From Agromyces sp. Leaf222 (GTDB lineage: Bacteria > Actinomycetota > Actinomycetes > Actinomycetales > Microbacteriaceae): a stretch of 64,000 nt of DNA. A program made the translations under genes and the position numbers. Of the stretch, positions 34,267 through 42,987 are shown piece by piece. The notes under the pieces are model-generated. The model was not told the DNA's origin. It saw only the letters and a list, made by a program, of their open reading frames with translations, and searched no databases. The DNA is taken from assembly GCF_001421565.1 (NCBI RefSeq), contig NZ_LMKQ01000003.1, positions 156,588 to 220,587 on the forward strand. The letters run 5' to 3'. Each line of letters opens with the position of its first letter. The first letter of the stretch is position 1.

Positions 34267-35334
34267 GTGCGGATCACAGTGCTCGCGGGCGGCGTCGGAG
34301 GGTCGCGCTTCGTGCGCGGCGTGCGTGAGGAATGCGCGAGGCGGTGGCCCGACCCTTCGACAGGCTCAGGACGGCGCGGCGAAGGCGGCACCGTGGCATC
34401 CGTCACCGTGATCGTGAACACCGGCGACGACATCTGGCTCTCTGGCGTGCGCCTCATGCCCGACTTCGACTCGCTGCTCTACTCGCTCGCGGGCGTCAAC
34501 GACACCGAGCGCGGCTGGGGTCGCGCCGGCGAGACCGAGCGCGTCTCGGCCGAGCTGCGCGAGTGGGGCGTCGGCTGGCCGTGGTTCACGCTCGGCGACC
34601 TCGACCTCGGCACCCACCTCGCCCGCACCGCATGGCTCCGCGACGGGCTCACCCCCTCGCAGGTCGGCGAGCGCCTGCAGCGGCGATGGCCGCTCGGCGT
34701 GCGGCTCATCCCGGCGACCGACACCGAGGTCGACACGCACGTGCTCGTGGCCGACCCCGAGGCATCCGGTTCCGAGGACGGCTCCGGCTCCGGCTCCGGC
34801 ACCGGCGAGCGCGAGATGCACTTCCAGGAGTGGTGGACGAGGTACCGCGCGACGCTGCCCGCGCTCGCCTTCCGGCAGCGCAACCTCGCCGAGGCCCGCC
34901 CGGCGCCCGGCGTCGTCGAGGCGATCGCCGACGCCGACCTCGTGCTCATCGCCCCGTCGAACCCGGTGGTCTCGATCGGCACGATCCTCGCCGTTCCGGG
35001 CATGCGCGAGGCGCTCGCAGCGACCGCGGCTCCCGTGGTCGGCGTCTCCCCGATCATCGGCGGCAAGGTCGTGCGCGGCATGGCCGACGCCTGCCTGCCC
35101 GCGATCGGCGTCGAGACGAGCGCCGAGGCGGTCGGCCGGCACTACGGATTCCGGCGCGACGGCGGCCTGCTCGACGCATGGCTCGTCGACGAGACGGATG
35201 CCGCGGCCGCGGCGGCACTGTCGGCCGAGGGCCTGCTCGCGGCATCCGCCCCGCTCTGGATGCACGACCTCGATCGCTCGGCCGACCTCGCCGGTGCGGC
35301 GATCGACCTCGGCACCACCGCCCGGAGCGCCTGA
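34267..35334 (+). CDS. cofD: 2-phospho-L-lactate transferase
   Basis: A 355-residue protein that builds coenzyme F420-0 by joining the phospholactyl moiety to Fo. The nucleotide-binding MRITVLAGGVGGSRF start, the VNTGDDIWLSG motif and the SNPVVSIGTIL and PIIGGKVVRGMAD segments define the family. Between residues ~24 and 45 there is an extra hydrophilic loop encoded by a dispersed actinobacterial repeat sequence (CCCTTCGACAGGCTCAGG type). A second low-complexity loop (SGSEDGSGSGSGTGE) lies near 165-180. It starts at GTG and looks leaderless. Other F420 genes are 19-25 kb away in the same window. Confidence 0.93.
   Translation: MRITVLAGGVGGSRFVRGVREECARRWPDPSTGSGRRGEGGTVASVTVIVNTGDDIWLSGVRLMPDFDSLLYSLAGVNDTERGWGRAGETERVSAELREWGVGWPWFTLGDLDLGTHLARTAWLRDGLTPSQVGERLQRRWPLGVRLIPATDTEVDTHVLVADPEASGSEDGSGSGSGTGEREMHFQEWWTRYRATLPALAFRQRNLAEARPAPGVVEAIADADLVLIAPSNPVVSIGTILAVPGMREALAATAAPVVGVSPIIGGKVVRGMADACLPAIGVETSAEAVGRHYGFRRDGGLLDAWLVDETDAAAAAALSAEGLLAASAPLWMHDLDRSADLAGAAIDLGTTARSA
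34350..34373. repeat. Dispersed repeat sequence inside cofD
   Basis: CGACCCTTCGACAGGCTCAG matches the widespread actinobacterial repeat of the CCCTTCGACAGGCTCAGG type. It is in frame and adds residues PDPSTGSGR to CofD. Confidence 0.6.
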
Positions 35335-35371
35335 GCACATCAGCGCCCGAGCGCCCGAGCCCCTGAGCGCG

Positions 35372-35377
35372 TAGCGT
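35372..35377 (+). promoter_or_regulatory. -10 box of leaderless promoter for the gene at 35385
   Basis: TAGCGT seven bases before the ATG at 35385, with no ribosome-binding site between them. Confidence 0.45.
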
Positions 35378-35384
35378 TGCGCGC

Positions 35385-35854
35385 ATGGCGTACTTCTCCG
35401 AAACCCGCCACGACCTGCTCGACGGGGTCGCCCGGGAGTTCCTGCACCTGACCCCCCGCGGTCGACGACTCGTCGCGATCGAGGGAGCCGACTCCGAGCG
35501 GGCCGCGCGGTTCGCCGACGACCTCGCGGGCGCCCTCGAAGCGCAGGGCCAGGTCGTGGCGCGGCGGTCGCTCGGCGACGTCGACGAGGCGACGCTGCGC
35601 GCCGAGACGATCGAGCCGTTCCGCGCGGGCACGCTCGACGGGGCGAGCGACCCCGACACCGTGCTCGTGGTCGACGGCCGCCGCCTGCTCAACGAGAAGG
35701 TCCGCGGCATCTGGCACTTCACCGTCTGGGTGCTCGCGGGCGAGGAGCTGCCGCACGCGGGCGTCAACGTCATCGTCGACGCGACCCTTGACTCGACGCC
35801 GAAACGCTTCTTCTACGACTACTGCGCGCTGCCGCCGAGCGTGGGGGAACTCCG

Positions 35855-35858
<4 letters not shown>
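35385..35858 (+). CDS. Uridine-kinase-like protein with degenerate P-loop
   Basis: A 157-residue protein. The layout (VAIEGADSERAARFADDLAGALE near 25-45, quoted in part, a central VLVVDGRRLLN and a late VWVLAGEELPHAGVNVIVDATLD, quoted in part) follows P-loop nucleoside-kinase relatives. The GxxGxGKS/T motif is replaced by EGADSERA with no Lys, so ATP binding in the normal way is doubtful. It could be a pseudokinase or a regulatory relative. The mRNA looks leaderless, and the stop overlaps the start proposed for the acetyltransferase gene. Confidence 0.6.
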
Positions 35859-36424
<566 letters not shown>

Positions 36425-36482
36425 ACCGGGGTGCAGAGCGCCCGTCCGCGGCATCCGCCCGACGAGCCGTACTGAAGACGGC

Positions 36483-36504
36483 CCAGAGGGGTGTTCCCCT
36501 CTGG
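36483..36504. terminator. Bidirectional terminator, 9-bp perfect stem
   Basis: CCAGAGGGG (36483-36491), loop TGTT, CCCCTCTGG (36496-36504). It lies between the convergent acetyltransferase and LigA genes. Confidence 0.7.
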
Positions 36505-36511
36505 ATCCCGG

Positions 36512-36563
36512 TGCCGAAGTGCCGGAGTGCCGGAGTGCCGGAGTGCCCGAGTGCCCGAGTGCC
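36512..36563. repeat. AGTGCCGG octamer microsatellite
   Basis: About six copies of an 8-base unit (AGTGCCGG with AGTGCCCG variants) in non-coding DNA just after the terminator. Likely polymorphic in length. Confidence 0.75.
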
Positions 36564-36597
36564 GCCGAGTCCAACGTCGAGACCCTCGCAGCGACGC

Positions 36598-36945
36598 TCA
36601 GGGGATGTAGTCGACCACGCCGTGCGGGGCGACCGCGGCGCGGTACCGCTCGACGAGCTCGCGCCACCCCGACTCCAGCGTGAACTCGTGGGCGTGCACC
36701 GCCTCGGTGAAGTGCCATAGCAGGTACGGATGCGCGCCGAGCAGGTACAGGGCCTCGAAGTCGCGCGCGGCGAAGGCGGCCCGTTCCTCGTCGGTGAGCA
36801 CGCGGTCGTCGGTCGCCCCCTCGGGGCCGCCGCCCTCGGCGAGCCAGCGGTCGACGTAGGCGGCCGGGTCGGCGACGTACTCGGCGACGAGCGCGTCGGA
36901 GAGCTCGACGAAGCGCATGAACTTGTCGACCATGTATCGGGTCAT
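36598..36945 (-). CDS. Extradiol dioxygenase small (LigA-type) subunit
   Basis: A 115-residue all-helical protein of the LigA family (PF07746): DKFMRFVELSDALVAEYVADP, DFEALYLLGAHPYLLWHFTEA (both quoted in part). LigA caps the active site of LigB in protocatechuate 4,5-dioxygenase. The ATG overlaps the LigB stop by one base (TGATG), so the two subunits are made together. It is the last gene of the minus-strand operon that starts at 41034. Confidence 0.88.
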   Translation of the reverse strand: MTRYMVDKFMRFVELSDALVAEYVADPAAYVDRWLAEGGGPEGATDDRVLTDEERAAFAARDFEALYLLGAHPYLLWHFTEAVHAHEFTLESGWRELVERYRAAVAPHGVVDYIP

Positions 36946-37787
36946 CAGCGGGTCTCCCACAGGAAGAAGGGACTCGACGCGAACCGCGACTCGGTCACGT
37001 CGGCGAAGTCGGCGGGCCGGCCGCCCATCGCGGCGAGCGCGGCGACGGCGTTGAGGTACTGGTAGGTCATGCAGCCGGCGTCGAGCAGTCGGTCGAAGTC
37101 GCTGCAGACGGCGATCGCGCCGTCGAGGTCGCCGTCGCGCATCCACGCGGCCGCTGCCCGGTCGAAGTCGGGGTCTGGCGAACCCGCGAAGGTGCGCGGG
37201 CCGCCGACGTCGTTCGCCATGTGGCCCGAGGTGAGCAGGGCGACCCGGGCATCCGAGTCCCACCCCGCGACCGCCGAGCGCACGTGCTCGCCGAGTGCGA
37301 TGAACCGGCGCACCGACGGCACCGGCGGCATCGAGGCGTTCGTGTGGATCGGCACGACCGGCACGTCGAGCTCGGGCCGCACGTACTGCAGCGGGATCAC
37401 GAAGCTGTGGTCGAGCCGCCACTCGAGGCTCACCGAGAAGTCGATCGCCTCTGGCTGCACCCGGCGACCGGTGATCTCGTCGGCGAGTTCGCGATGGCCC
37501 TCGAGCTCGACGTAGTCCATGCCGAACGTGCGCACCTCGTTCTCCCAGGTGCCGTGGTACGACTCGGCCTTGCCGACGACGAACGCCGGCGAGTGGTCGT
37601 ACGAGAACTGCCGCAGGTGGTCGGTGCCGATGACGACGACCACGTCGACGTCGTGCTCGGCGAACGACCGCCGGAACCGCGCGAAGTTCGCGGCGACCCC
37701 GGCGAGGTCGTCGGGCATCGGGTCGCGCATCGCGCGCCAGAGCAGCGGGTTGTGCGGCGTGGCCGCCGCGAGCACGAGCTCGGCCAT
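36945..37787 (-). CDS. Extradiol ring-cleavage dioxygenase large (LigB-type) subunit
   Basis: A 280-residue class III extradiol dioxygenase. Iron-ligand candidates are His12 (ATPHNPLL) and His57 (IGTDHLRQF), with a C-terminal Glu. The YHGTWENEVRTFGMDY and LEWRLDHSFVIPLQYV segments are typical. These Fe(II) enzymes cleave catechol-type rings, such as protocatechuate or gallate, next to the diol. The enzyme sits with an ACMSD-type amidohydrolase and a CaiB transferase, suggesting a carboxylated aromatic or heteroaromatic diol. The true substrate is unknown. Confidence 0.88.
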   Translation of the reverse strand: MAELVLAAATPHNPLLWRAMRDPMPDDLAGVAANFARFRRSFAEHDVDVVVVIGTDHLRQFSYDHSPAFVVGKAESYHGTWENEVRTFGMDYVELEGHRELADEITGRRVQPEAIDFSVSLEWRLDHSFVIPLQYVRPELDVPVVPIHTNASMPPVPSVRRFIALGEHVRSAVAGWDSDARVALLTSGHMANDVGGPRTFAGSPDPDFDRAAAAWMRDGDLDGAIAVCSDFDRLLDAGCMTYQYLNAVAALAAMGGRPADFADVTESRFASSPFFLWETR

Positions 37788-37831
37788 CGGGTTCCGTTTC
37801 TCGAGGGTCTGGGTTCAGGAGGGCGGCGGGC

Positions 37832-38695
37832 TCAGAGCCCGAACAGGGTGCGGGCGTTGTCGAGCAGGATCTTCTGTCGCGACTCGGGCTTGAGGCCCAG
37901 TTCGTCGAACTCGGTCATCCAGCGGTCGGCGGTCATGACGGGCCAGTCCGAGCCGAAGAGCACCCGGTCGCTGATGAGCGAGTCGGCGTAGCGCACGACC
38001 TCGGGCGGCAGGTACTTCGGCGCCCAGCCGGACAGGTCGAGGTAGACATTGGACTTGTGCCAGACCATGGCGAGGTTCTCGAGGTGCCAGGGCCAGGCCG
38101 GATGCGCGCTGATGATCTTCAGCTCGGGGAACTCGGCGGCGACGTCGTCGATGTACGGCACGGGGCGGGCGTTCTCGAGACGGTAGCCGCCACCGCCCGG
38201 GGTGCCGGCGCCGGCACCGGGGAAGCCCGAGTGGAACATCACGACGAGCCCGAGCTCGGCGCACGTCTCCCAGATCGGGAAGAAGCGCCGGTCGTTCGCG
38301 AGGAACTTCTGCCGAGACGGGTTCAGCTCGCCGACGCCCCTGATGCCGTACTCGGCGTGCATGCGTCGGATCTCGGCGACCGCTGCCTCGCCCTTCCACG
38401 GGTCGATGCCCGCGAACGCGAGGAACACGTCGGGGTGGTCGGCCTGCGCCTTGCCGAGCAGGTCGTTCGGTGCGCCCTTGATGCCCGAGGTGGTCTCGGA
38501 GTCCGAGTTCACGATGACCGCCATCATGCGGCGGTCGCGGTACTGGTCGGCCTGCTCGGCGAAGCTGACCACCGGCCGCTCCCGCCCGAAGTGCTTGGCC
38601 ATCTGCTGGTGCCGCTGCCCCATCGCCGCGAGGAACTCCTCGGTCTGCGGGTGCGTGTGCACGTCGATGGCGACGAGGTCGTCGATGCCGCTCAT
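37832..38695 (-). CDS. ACMSD-type amidohydrolase (amidohydrolase 2 family)
   Basis: A 287-residue metal-dependent TIM barrel of PF04909. Metal ligands are His13 and His15 (IDVHTHPQT), a central His in VVMFHSGFPG, His in IISAHPAWPW and Asp in LFGSDWPVM. The family includes decarboxylases (ACMSD, gamma-resorcylate, 5-carboxyvanillate) and hydrolases. Next to LigA/LigB a decarboxylase or ring-product hydrolase fits. It overlaps the CaiB gene by four bases (ATGA). Confidence 0.85.
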   Translation of the reverse strand: MSGIDDLVAIDVHTHPQTEEFLAAMGQRHQQMAKHFGRERPVVSFAEQADQYRDRRMMAVIVNSDSETTSGIKGAPNDLLGKAQADHPDVFLAFAGIDPWKGEAAVAEIRRMHAEYGIRGVGELNPSRQKFLANDRRFFPIWETCAELGLVVMFHSGFPGAGAGTPGGGGYRLENARPVPYIDDVAAEFPELKIISAHPAWPWHLENLAMVWHKSNVYLDLSGWAPKYLPPEVVRYADSLISDRVLFGSDWPVMTADRWMTEFDELGLKPESRQKILLDNARTLFGL

Positions 38696-39984
38696 GCGCT
38701 GGCTCCTTCGATGGTGGGGGCGGATGTCACGGCGGATGTCCCGGCGGATGTCCCGGCGACGCCGGATGTCGCAGCGGCGGCGGTCGTCGCGGCGGGGCCG
38801 CCGAGCACCGTGCCGTTGTCGGCGCCGAGGCGCGGCGCCGCGCGCAGCACGGGTCGCCCGCTGCGGTGGAACCGGGTGCTCGGCGCGGGGACGCGCAGCG
38901 GTTCGCCGTCCGGTCCGGCGATCTCCTCGACGAGGCCCATCGAGGCGACCTGCGGGTCGTCGAGGAGGTCGGCCACGGTGTTCAGCGGCCCGTGCGGGAT
39001 GTCCGCAGCCGCGAGCCGGTCGAGCCAGTGCTGCCGCGGCATCCGCTCGGTGATCGCCTTGAGCTCGACGTCGAGCTCGTCGTAGTTGCGCACGCGCGCC
39101 TCGCGGGTGGCGAACCGGGGGTCGGATGCCAGTTCGGGACGCTCGAGCACCGCGACGAGGCCCGTCCAGAACTTCTCGGGCACCGACATGTGGATGACGA
39201 ACGCGCGCCCATCGGACCCGACGCAGGCGTACGCCTGGGCGCGGCGCGGCCGGGAGTCGGGGCCCGCCACCTGCCCGGTCTCGAGGTAGGTCGAGGCCGC
39301 CTCGGTGAGGAAGTCGATGAGCGACCCGACCATCGACACCTCGAGGTGCTCGCCCTCGGCGACCTCGCCGGCCTCGCCGACCGCGCCCGACCCGCCGCGG
39401 GCGCTGCGCGCGTGCAGCGCCGCGAGCACCGCCTGCGACGCGGACATGCCCGAGAGCAGGTCGGAGAACGCCGGGCCGAGCGGGCGCAGGGTCTCGGCAG
39501 GCACGACCTGGCTGTACATCGCGCCGACGGCCGAGATCACCGTGTCGTACGCCGGGCGCTTCGCATACGGCCCCTCGGCGCCGAAGCCCGTGATCGAGCA
39601 GGTGATGAGGGCGGGGTTGAGCTCGTGCAGCACCTCGGGCCCGAACCCGAGGCGAGCGGCGACGCCCGGGCGGAAGTTCTCGATGAGCACGTCGGCCGTG
39701 CGGGCGAGCTCGAGCAGCTCGGCGAGCCCGTCGGGCGACTTGAGGTCGAGCGTGACGGCGCGCTTGCCACGGTTGTACGCGGCGAACTGCGGACTCATCG
39801 TGCCGCTGCCCTCCCAGCGCCGCATCGGATCGCCGTCGGGCGATTCGACCTTCACGACGTCGGCGCCGAGGTCGGCGAGGAGCTTCGCGGCGTACGGACC
39901 CGAGATGTACTGGCCGAGCTCGATGACGCGGATGCCGGCGAGCGGGCCCGCCTCCTCGGCGGCGTCGCGGTGGGGCGTGTTCAT
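38692..39984 (-). CDS. CaiB/BaiF family CoA-transferase
   Basis: A 430-residue type III CoA-transferase. GIRVIELGQYISGPYAAKLLADLGADVVKVE (quoted in part, residues 18-48), NRGKRAVTLDLKSP and the catalytic Asp175 in PAFSDLLSG are normal. These enzymes move CoA between carboxylic acids. The C-terminal ~35 residues are a Thr/Ala/Ser tail encoded by repeated GCGGATGTC units (38721-38775). Cotranscribed with the ring-cleavage genes, it probably activates a product acid. Confidence 0.9.
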   Translation of the reverse strand: MNTPHRDAAEEAGPLAGIRVIELGQYISGPYAAKLLADLGADVVKVESPDGDPMRRWEGSGTMSPQFAAYNRGKRAVTLDLKSPDGLAELLELARTADVLIENFRPGVAARLGFGPEVLHELNPALITCSITGFGAEGPYAKRPAYDTVISAVGAMYSQVVPAETLRPLGPAFSDLLSGMSASQAVLAALHARSARGGSGAVGEAGEVAEGEHLEVSMVGSLIDFLTEAASTYLETGQVAGPDSRPRRAQAYACVGSDGRAFVIHMSVPEKFWTGLVAVLERPELASDPRFATREARVRNYDELDVELKAITERMPRQHWLDRLAAADIPHGPLNTVADLLDDPQVASMGLVEEIAGPDGEPLRVPAPSTRFHRSGRPVLRAAPRLGADNGTVLGGPAATTAAAATSGVAGTSAGTSAVTSAPTIEGASA

Positions 39985-40029
39985 CTGGTGCGGTCCTCTC
40001 GGAGGGTTCTGACGCGGTCGGGGCGGCGG

Positions 40030-41034
40030 TCACACCACATCGATGACCACCTTGCCCCTCGGCGAGGCACCGAAGCCGCGGTAGGCGCCCACGATGTCGT
40101 CGAGCGGATGCCGCGAGCCGATGATCGGCGCGATGGTGCCGTTCTGCACGTGTCGCAGCGCACGCCGCACGTGCTCGTAGTCGGCGCTCGCGACGCCGCG
40201 GAGCTGCTTGCGCTTGAGGTACAGGTCTCGGGCGTCGAGTTCGAGCCTGGCGTCGACGGAGGCGGAGCAGAAGACCGCGCGGCCTCCCCAGCCGAGCGCC
40301 GCGACCCCGGCGGCGATCGTGCCGCCGTGGCCGCTCACGTCGATCGCGACGTCGAACGCGTCGAGGTCGGCGAGTCGGCCTGCGAGCCTCGCGGCGTCGG
40401 GGGCGACGATCTGCTCGACCCCGTCGAGGCGGGGGAGTTCGGCACGCGAGGCGGCGACGACCGAGGCGCCCAGGTGCCGGGCGTAGGCGACGGCCGCATG
40501 GCCGAGCGTGCCGCCCGCGCCGGTCACGAGCACCCGGTCGGCGGCGGTGACGGCCGCGGCGTCGAACGCGTTGATGACGATCGGCAGGCTGTGCACGGTC
40601 GCGCTGGCCGTCGCGGCGTCGAGGTCGTGGCGGTCGAACGCGTTGCGTGAGGGCACGACGACGAACTCGGCGGCACCCCCGTCGCGGTGCACGCCGAGCA
40701 CGGACTGCGCCGGGCAGTCCGCCTCGTGGCCCATCGCGCATCGCGCGCAGTCGCCGCACGGGATGTTCGGCTTGACGACGACGGCCTGGCCGAGTCGTCG
40801 CGCGTCGACGCCCTCGCCGAGCTCGACGATGATGCCGGCGGGGTCGAGTCCGAGCACGCGCGGCAGGCGGGCGGCACGGCCGGGACCGAGGCCGGCGATG
40901 ACGTTGAGGTCGAGCTGGTTGAGGCTCACCGCCTCGACGGCGATGAGCACCTCGCCGGATCCGGGCACCGGGCGCGCGATGTCCCCGACGCGCAGGCCCT
41001 CGAGTCCACTGGCTTGCAGTTGCGCCGCTCGCAT
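40030..41034 (-). CDS. Zinc-type alcohol dehydrogenase/quinone reductase family protein lacking catalytic-zinc ligands
   Basis: A 334-residue medium-chain dehydrogenase. The structural zinc cysteines are present (Cys93, 96, 99, 107 in PCGDCARCAMGHEADC). The NADPH-binding GAGGTLG motif is present. The catalytic-zinc positions are not: the usual Cys near 38 lies in AVSLNQLDLN and the GHE motif is GLDPAG (62-67). It therefore likely works as a zinc-independent reductase, like quinone or enoyl reductases. First gene of the 41034-36598 operon, with a GGATACCGTATCC palindrome 48 bases upstream. Confidence 0.85.
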   Translation of the reverse strand: MRAAQLQASGLEGLRVGDIARPVPGSGEVLIAVEAVSLNQLDLNVIAGLGPGRAARLPRVLGLDPAGIIVELGEGVDARRLGQAVVVKPNIPCGDCARCAMGHEADCPAQSVLGVHRDGGAAEFVVVPSRNAFDRHDLDAATASATVHSLPIVINAFDAAAVTAADRVLVTGAGGTLGHAAVAYARHLGASVVAASRAELPRLDGVEQIVAPDAARLAGRLADLDAFDVAIDVSGHGGTIAAGVAALGWGGRAVFCSASVDARLELDARDLYLKRKQLRGVASADYEHVRRALRHVQNGTIAPIIGSRHPLDDIVGAYRGFGASPRGKVVIDVV

Positions 41035-41081
41035 CCGCACCCCGTTCCCGTCTCGGTCACGAACTTCGATGTCGTGATTTC

Positions 41082-41096
41082 TGGATACCGTATCCA
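41082..41096. promoter_or_regulatory. GntR-type operator, site 1
   Basis: TGGATACCGTATCCA, a perfect 15-base palindrome preceded by TTC, 48 bases upstream of the dehydrogenase start. It shares the TTCTGGAT core with sites at 49438, 57601 and 58591. Confidence 0.55.
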
Positions 41097-41252
41097 ATCT
41101 GCAGCGACGTGTCCACCGATCCGCCGTCAGGCGGCGACATCCGACCTCACCCGGTGGCCGGTCGCCTCGTGCCGACGGATGCGCTTCGCAGCGCCGCAAT
41201 CCAACCGTAACCATCGGCTTCACCCGGAATCATGGACACTTCGAGGGATTTT

Positions 41253-41265
41253 GGATACGGTATCC
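41253..41265. promoter_or_regulatory. GntR-type operator, site 2
   Basis: GGATACGGTATCC, a perfect 13-base palindrome, 70 bases upstream of the ABC substrate-binding gene. It differs from site 1 only at the centre base. The rest of the 300-base gap (41035-41334) holds nothing else I recognise. Confidence 0.55.
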
Positions 41266-41334
41266 GTCAATTCGCACGAGGCCCCGTACTGTGCGGCCGG
41301 CCCCGTTCGAGACACCCGCTGAGAATGGAGAGTC

Positions 41335-42426
41335 ATGCGCAGATCCATCCGCCGATACGGCCTCACCGCGGCAGCCGCCCTCGCAGCATTCACGCTGCTG
41401 GCAGGATGCGCCGCGAACCCCGGAGGCTCCGCCGACGCCGAACCGGTCACCCTCGCCGACGGCGAACCCGGGGCAGCGGAGGACACCGAGATCACGGTGG
41501 CCATCCCGTTCCCCGACATCACCATGTACTCGATGTACGTGCTCGCGACCGACCTCGGCTACTACGAGGAGGAGGGCCTCACCGTCGAGGTCATCACGGC
41601 CGACAACGTCACGGCCGCCGTCGCGAGCGGCAGCGCCGACATCGGCGTCGAGTCCACCGGCACGGTCATCGAGGCGATCCGCGGCGGCGTGGAGGTCGAC
41701 CTGGTCGGCGGCCACTACTGCCGCCAGAACTTCGACTTCGCCGCCCAGAAGGGCATCACGAAGGTCGACGACCTCGAGGGCACGTCCATCGTGCTCGCCG
41801 GCACCCCGGGCGACCCCGCCGAGTTCCAGCGCAAGCTGGTGCTGAAGGAGGAGGGCTGGGACCTCGACACGGTGCAGACCGAGGTCGTCTACCCCGGGCC
41901 CGGCTCCGAGTCGTGGACCGAGTTCTTCGTGAACGACCGCATCTCGATGCAGCCGTTCTACGCCGACGACCTGCCCGCGCTCGAGGAGCACGGGGCGAAC
42001 GTCATCGTCGAGTCGCTGCGCAACTGGGCGAACGACGTGCAGGTGGCCGGCAGCGGCTGGGTCGCCGAGAACCCGAACACGCTCGTGCGGTTCCTGCGCG
42101 CCACGCTCAAGGCGACCGACTACATGACGGCTCCGGCGCCCGGCGTGTTCCCCGAGAACGTCGACTCGGTGCTCGACATCTACGAGGCGAACGACTTCGA
42201 CGTCGAGGTGCTCCGCGACAGCGAGAGCCCCTGGGTGCTCGACGGCCACCTCGCCTGCTCGAACCTCTACTTCGACACCGAGGCATGGGACACCACCATC
42301 GAGACGCAGTCGCTCGAGCCGGTCGAGTTCGACGAGTCGCAGCTCGTCTACCTCGAGAAGGCGCAGGAGCTGCTCGGCATCGACAACGCCGGACCCGAGA
42401 CGCTGACCTACCCGGGCGCACCCTGA
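41335..42426 (+). CDS. ABC transporter substrate-binding lipoprotein (NMT1/THI5-like)
   Basis: A 363-residue lipoprotein with lipobox LLAGC (Cys25). The mature part shows the same fold class as the 18.5-kb protein: ITVAIPFPDITMYSMYVLA, DLGYYEEEGLTVEVITAD, ASGSADIGVESTG. A Cys in GGHYCRQNFDFAAQKG is unusual for the family. GGAG lies upstream of the ATG. Its likely partners are the ATPase and permeases at 43410-45921, transcribed separately, so the transport system is split between two operons that share operator sites. Confidence 0.88.
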   Translation: MRRSIRRYGLTAAAALAAFTLLAGCAANPGGSADAEPVTLADGEPGAAEDTEITVAIPFPDITMYSMYVLATDLGYYEEEGLTVEVITADNVTAAVASGSADIGVESTGTVIEAIRGGVEVDLVGGHYCRQNFDFAAQKGITKVDDLEGTSIVLAGTPGDPAEFQRKLVLKEEGWDLDTVQTEVVYPGPGSESWTEFFVNDRISMQPFYADDLPALEEHGANVIVESLRNWANDVQVAGSGWVAENPNTLVRFLRATLKATDYMTAPAPGVFPENVDSVLDIYEANDFDVEVLRDSESPWVLDGHLACSNLYFDTEAWDTTIETQSLEPVEFDESQLVYLEKAQELLGIDNAGPETLTYPGAP

Positions 42427-42469
42427 TCGACCCTGAGCACCTGCTTCGCGGCACCTCCGCCTCGAAGCC

Positions 42470-42509
42470 GAAGAGCCCCCACCGGAGCGCATGCCGGCGG
42501 GGGCTCTTC
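42470..42509 (+). terminator. Terminator after the substrate-binding gene
   Basis: GAAGAGCCCCC (42470-42480) pairs with GGGGGCTCTTC (42499-42509), with a further CCGG/CCGG pair inside the loop and T-rich sequence after it (CGTCGCTTTCG). Confidence 0.75.
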
Positions 42510-42590
42510 GTCGCTTTCGAGCTTGCTGCGCATGCATGCATGCAGACGTCTCGATCGACGTTCCGACCGCACCGTTGGCCTGAATGCCGA

Positions 42591-42623
42591 GAGCCCCCGC
42601 CGAGCAGATGTCGGCAGGGGCTC
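42591..42623 (-). terminator. Terminator for the small basic protein gene
   Basis: Thirteen-base arms (42591-42603 and 42611-42623) with one mismatch and a seven-base loop, just past the stop at 42640. Confidence 0.7.
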
Positions 42624-42639
42624 CTCGTTCGTTCAGGGG

Positions 42640-42783
42640 CTACTTCTTGCGGTGCGTGGCCTCGGTGATGTCGCTGCCGGTCGAGCGGCCTGCGACCTTC
42701 GACTTCTTGTCGGCGCGCTTCTCCTTGAGGGTGCGCGTTGCCGCGGTTTTCGATGCGGACTTCTTGGGGGACTTGTCGGACAT
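42640..42783 (-). CDS. 47-residue lysine-rich protein
   Basis: A very basic small protein (MSDKSPKKSASKTAATRTL, then EKRADKKSK). ATG 42783 is chosen because AGAGGCGG lies just upstream; earlier in-frame starts have none. No fold is predicted. Lys/Ser/Ala-rich small proteins of this kind are common in actinobacteria and may bind nucleic acid (inference). Its own terminator follows, and it lies 204 bases after RidA, so it is a separate unit. Confidence 0.72.
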   Translation of the reverse strand: MSDKSPKKSASKTAATRTLKEKRADKKSKVAGRSTGSDITEATHRKK

Positions 42784-42987
42784 GATGCCGCCTCTGTTCG
42801 GGAGCTCGAACGGCCCCGTGCGCGCAACCCTACGCGGTCGCACCGCGCGCGCACGGTGTTCCCGGTGGGTTGGCAGGTCGGGTCGTTCACCCTGTCGCGG
42901 CGCAGGGAGCCGGTCCCCGTGTCGCGCATGACACGGGGACCGGCGGTCTCTGAGGCCGATCGGATGCCTCGGCTCGACCTTTCGGCG

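Noticed and set aside
42535-42545. GCATGCATGC palindrome as a regulator site
   Set aside because: It lies between two convergent terminators with no promoter nearby, and is a simple repeated word.
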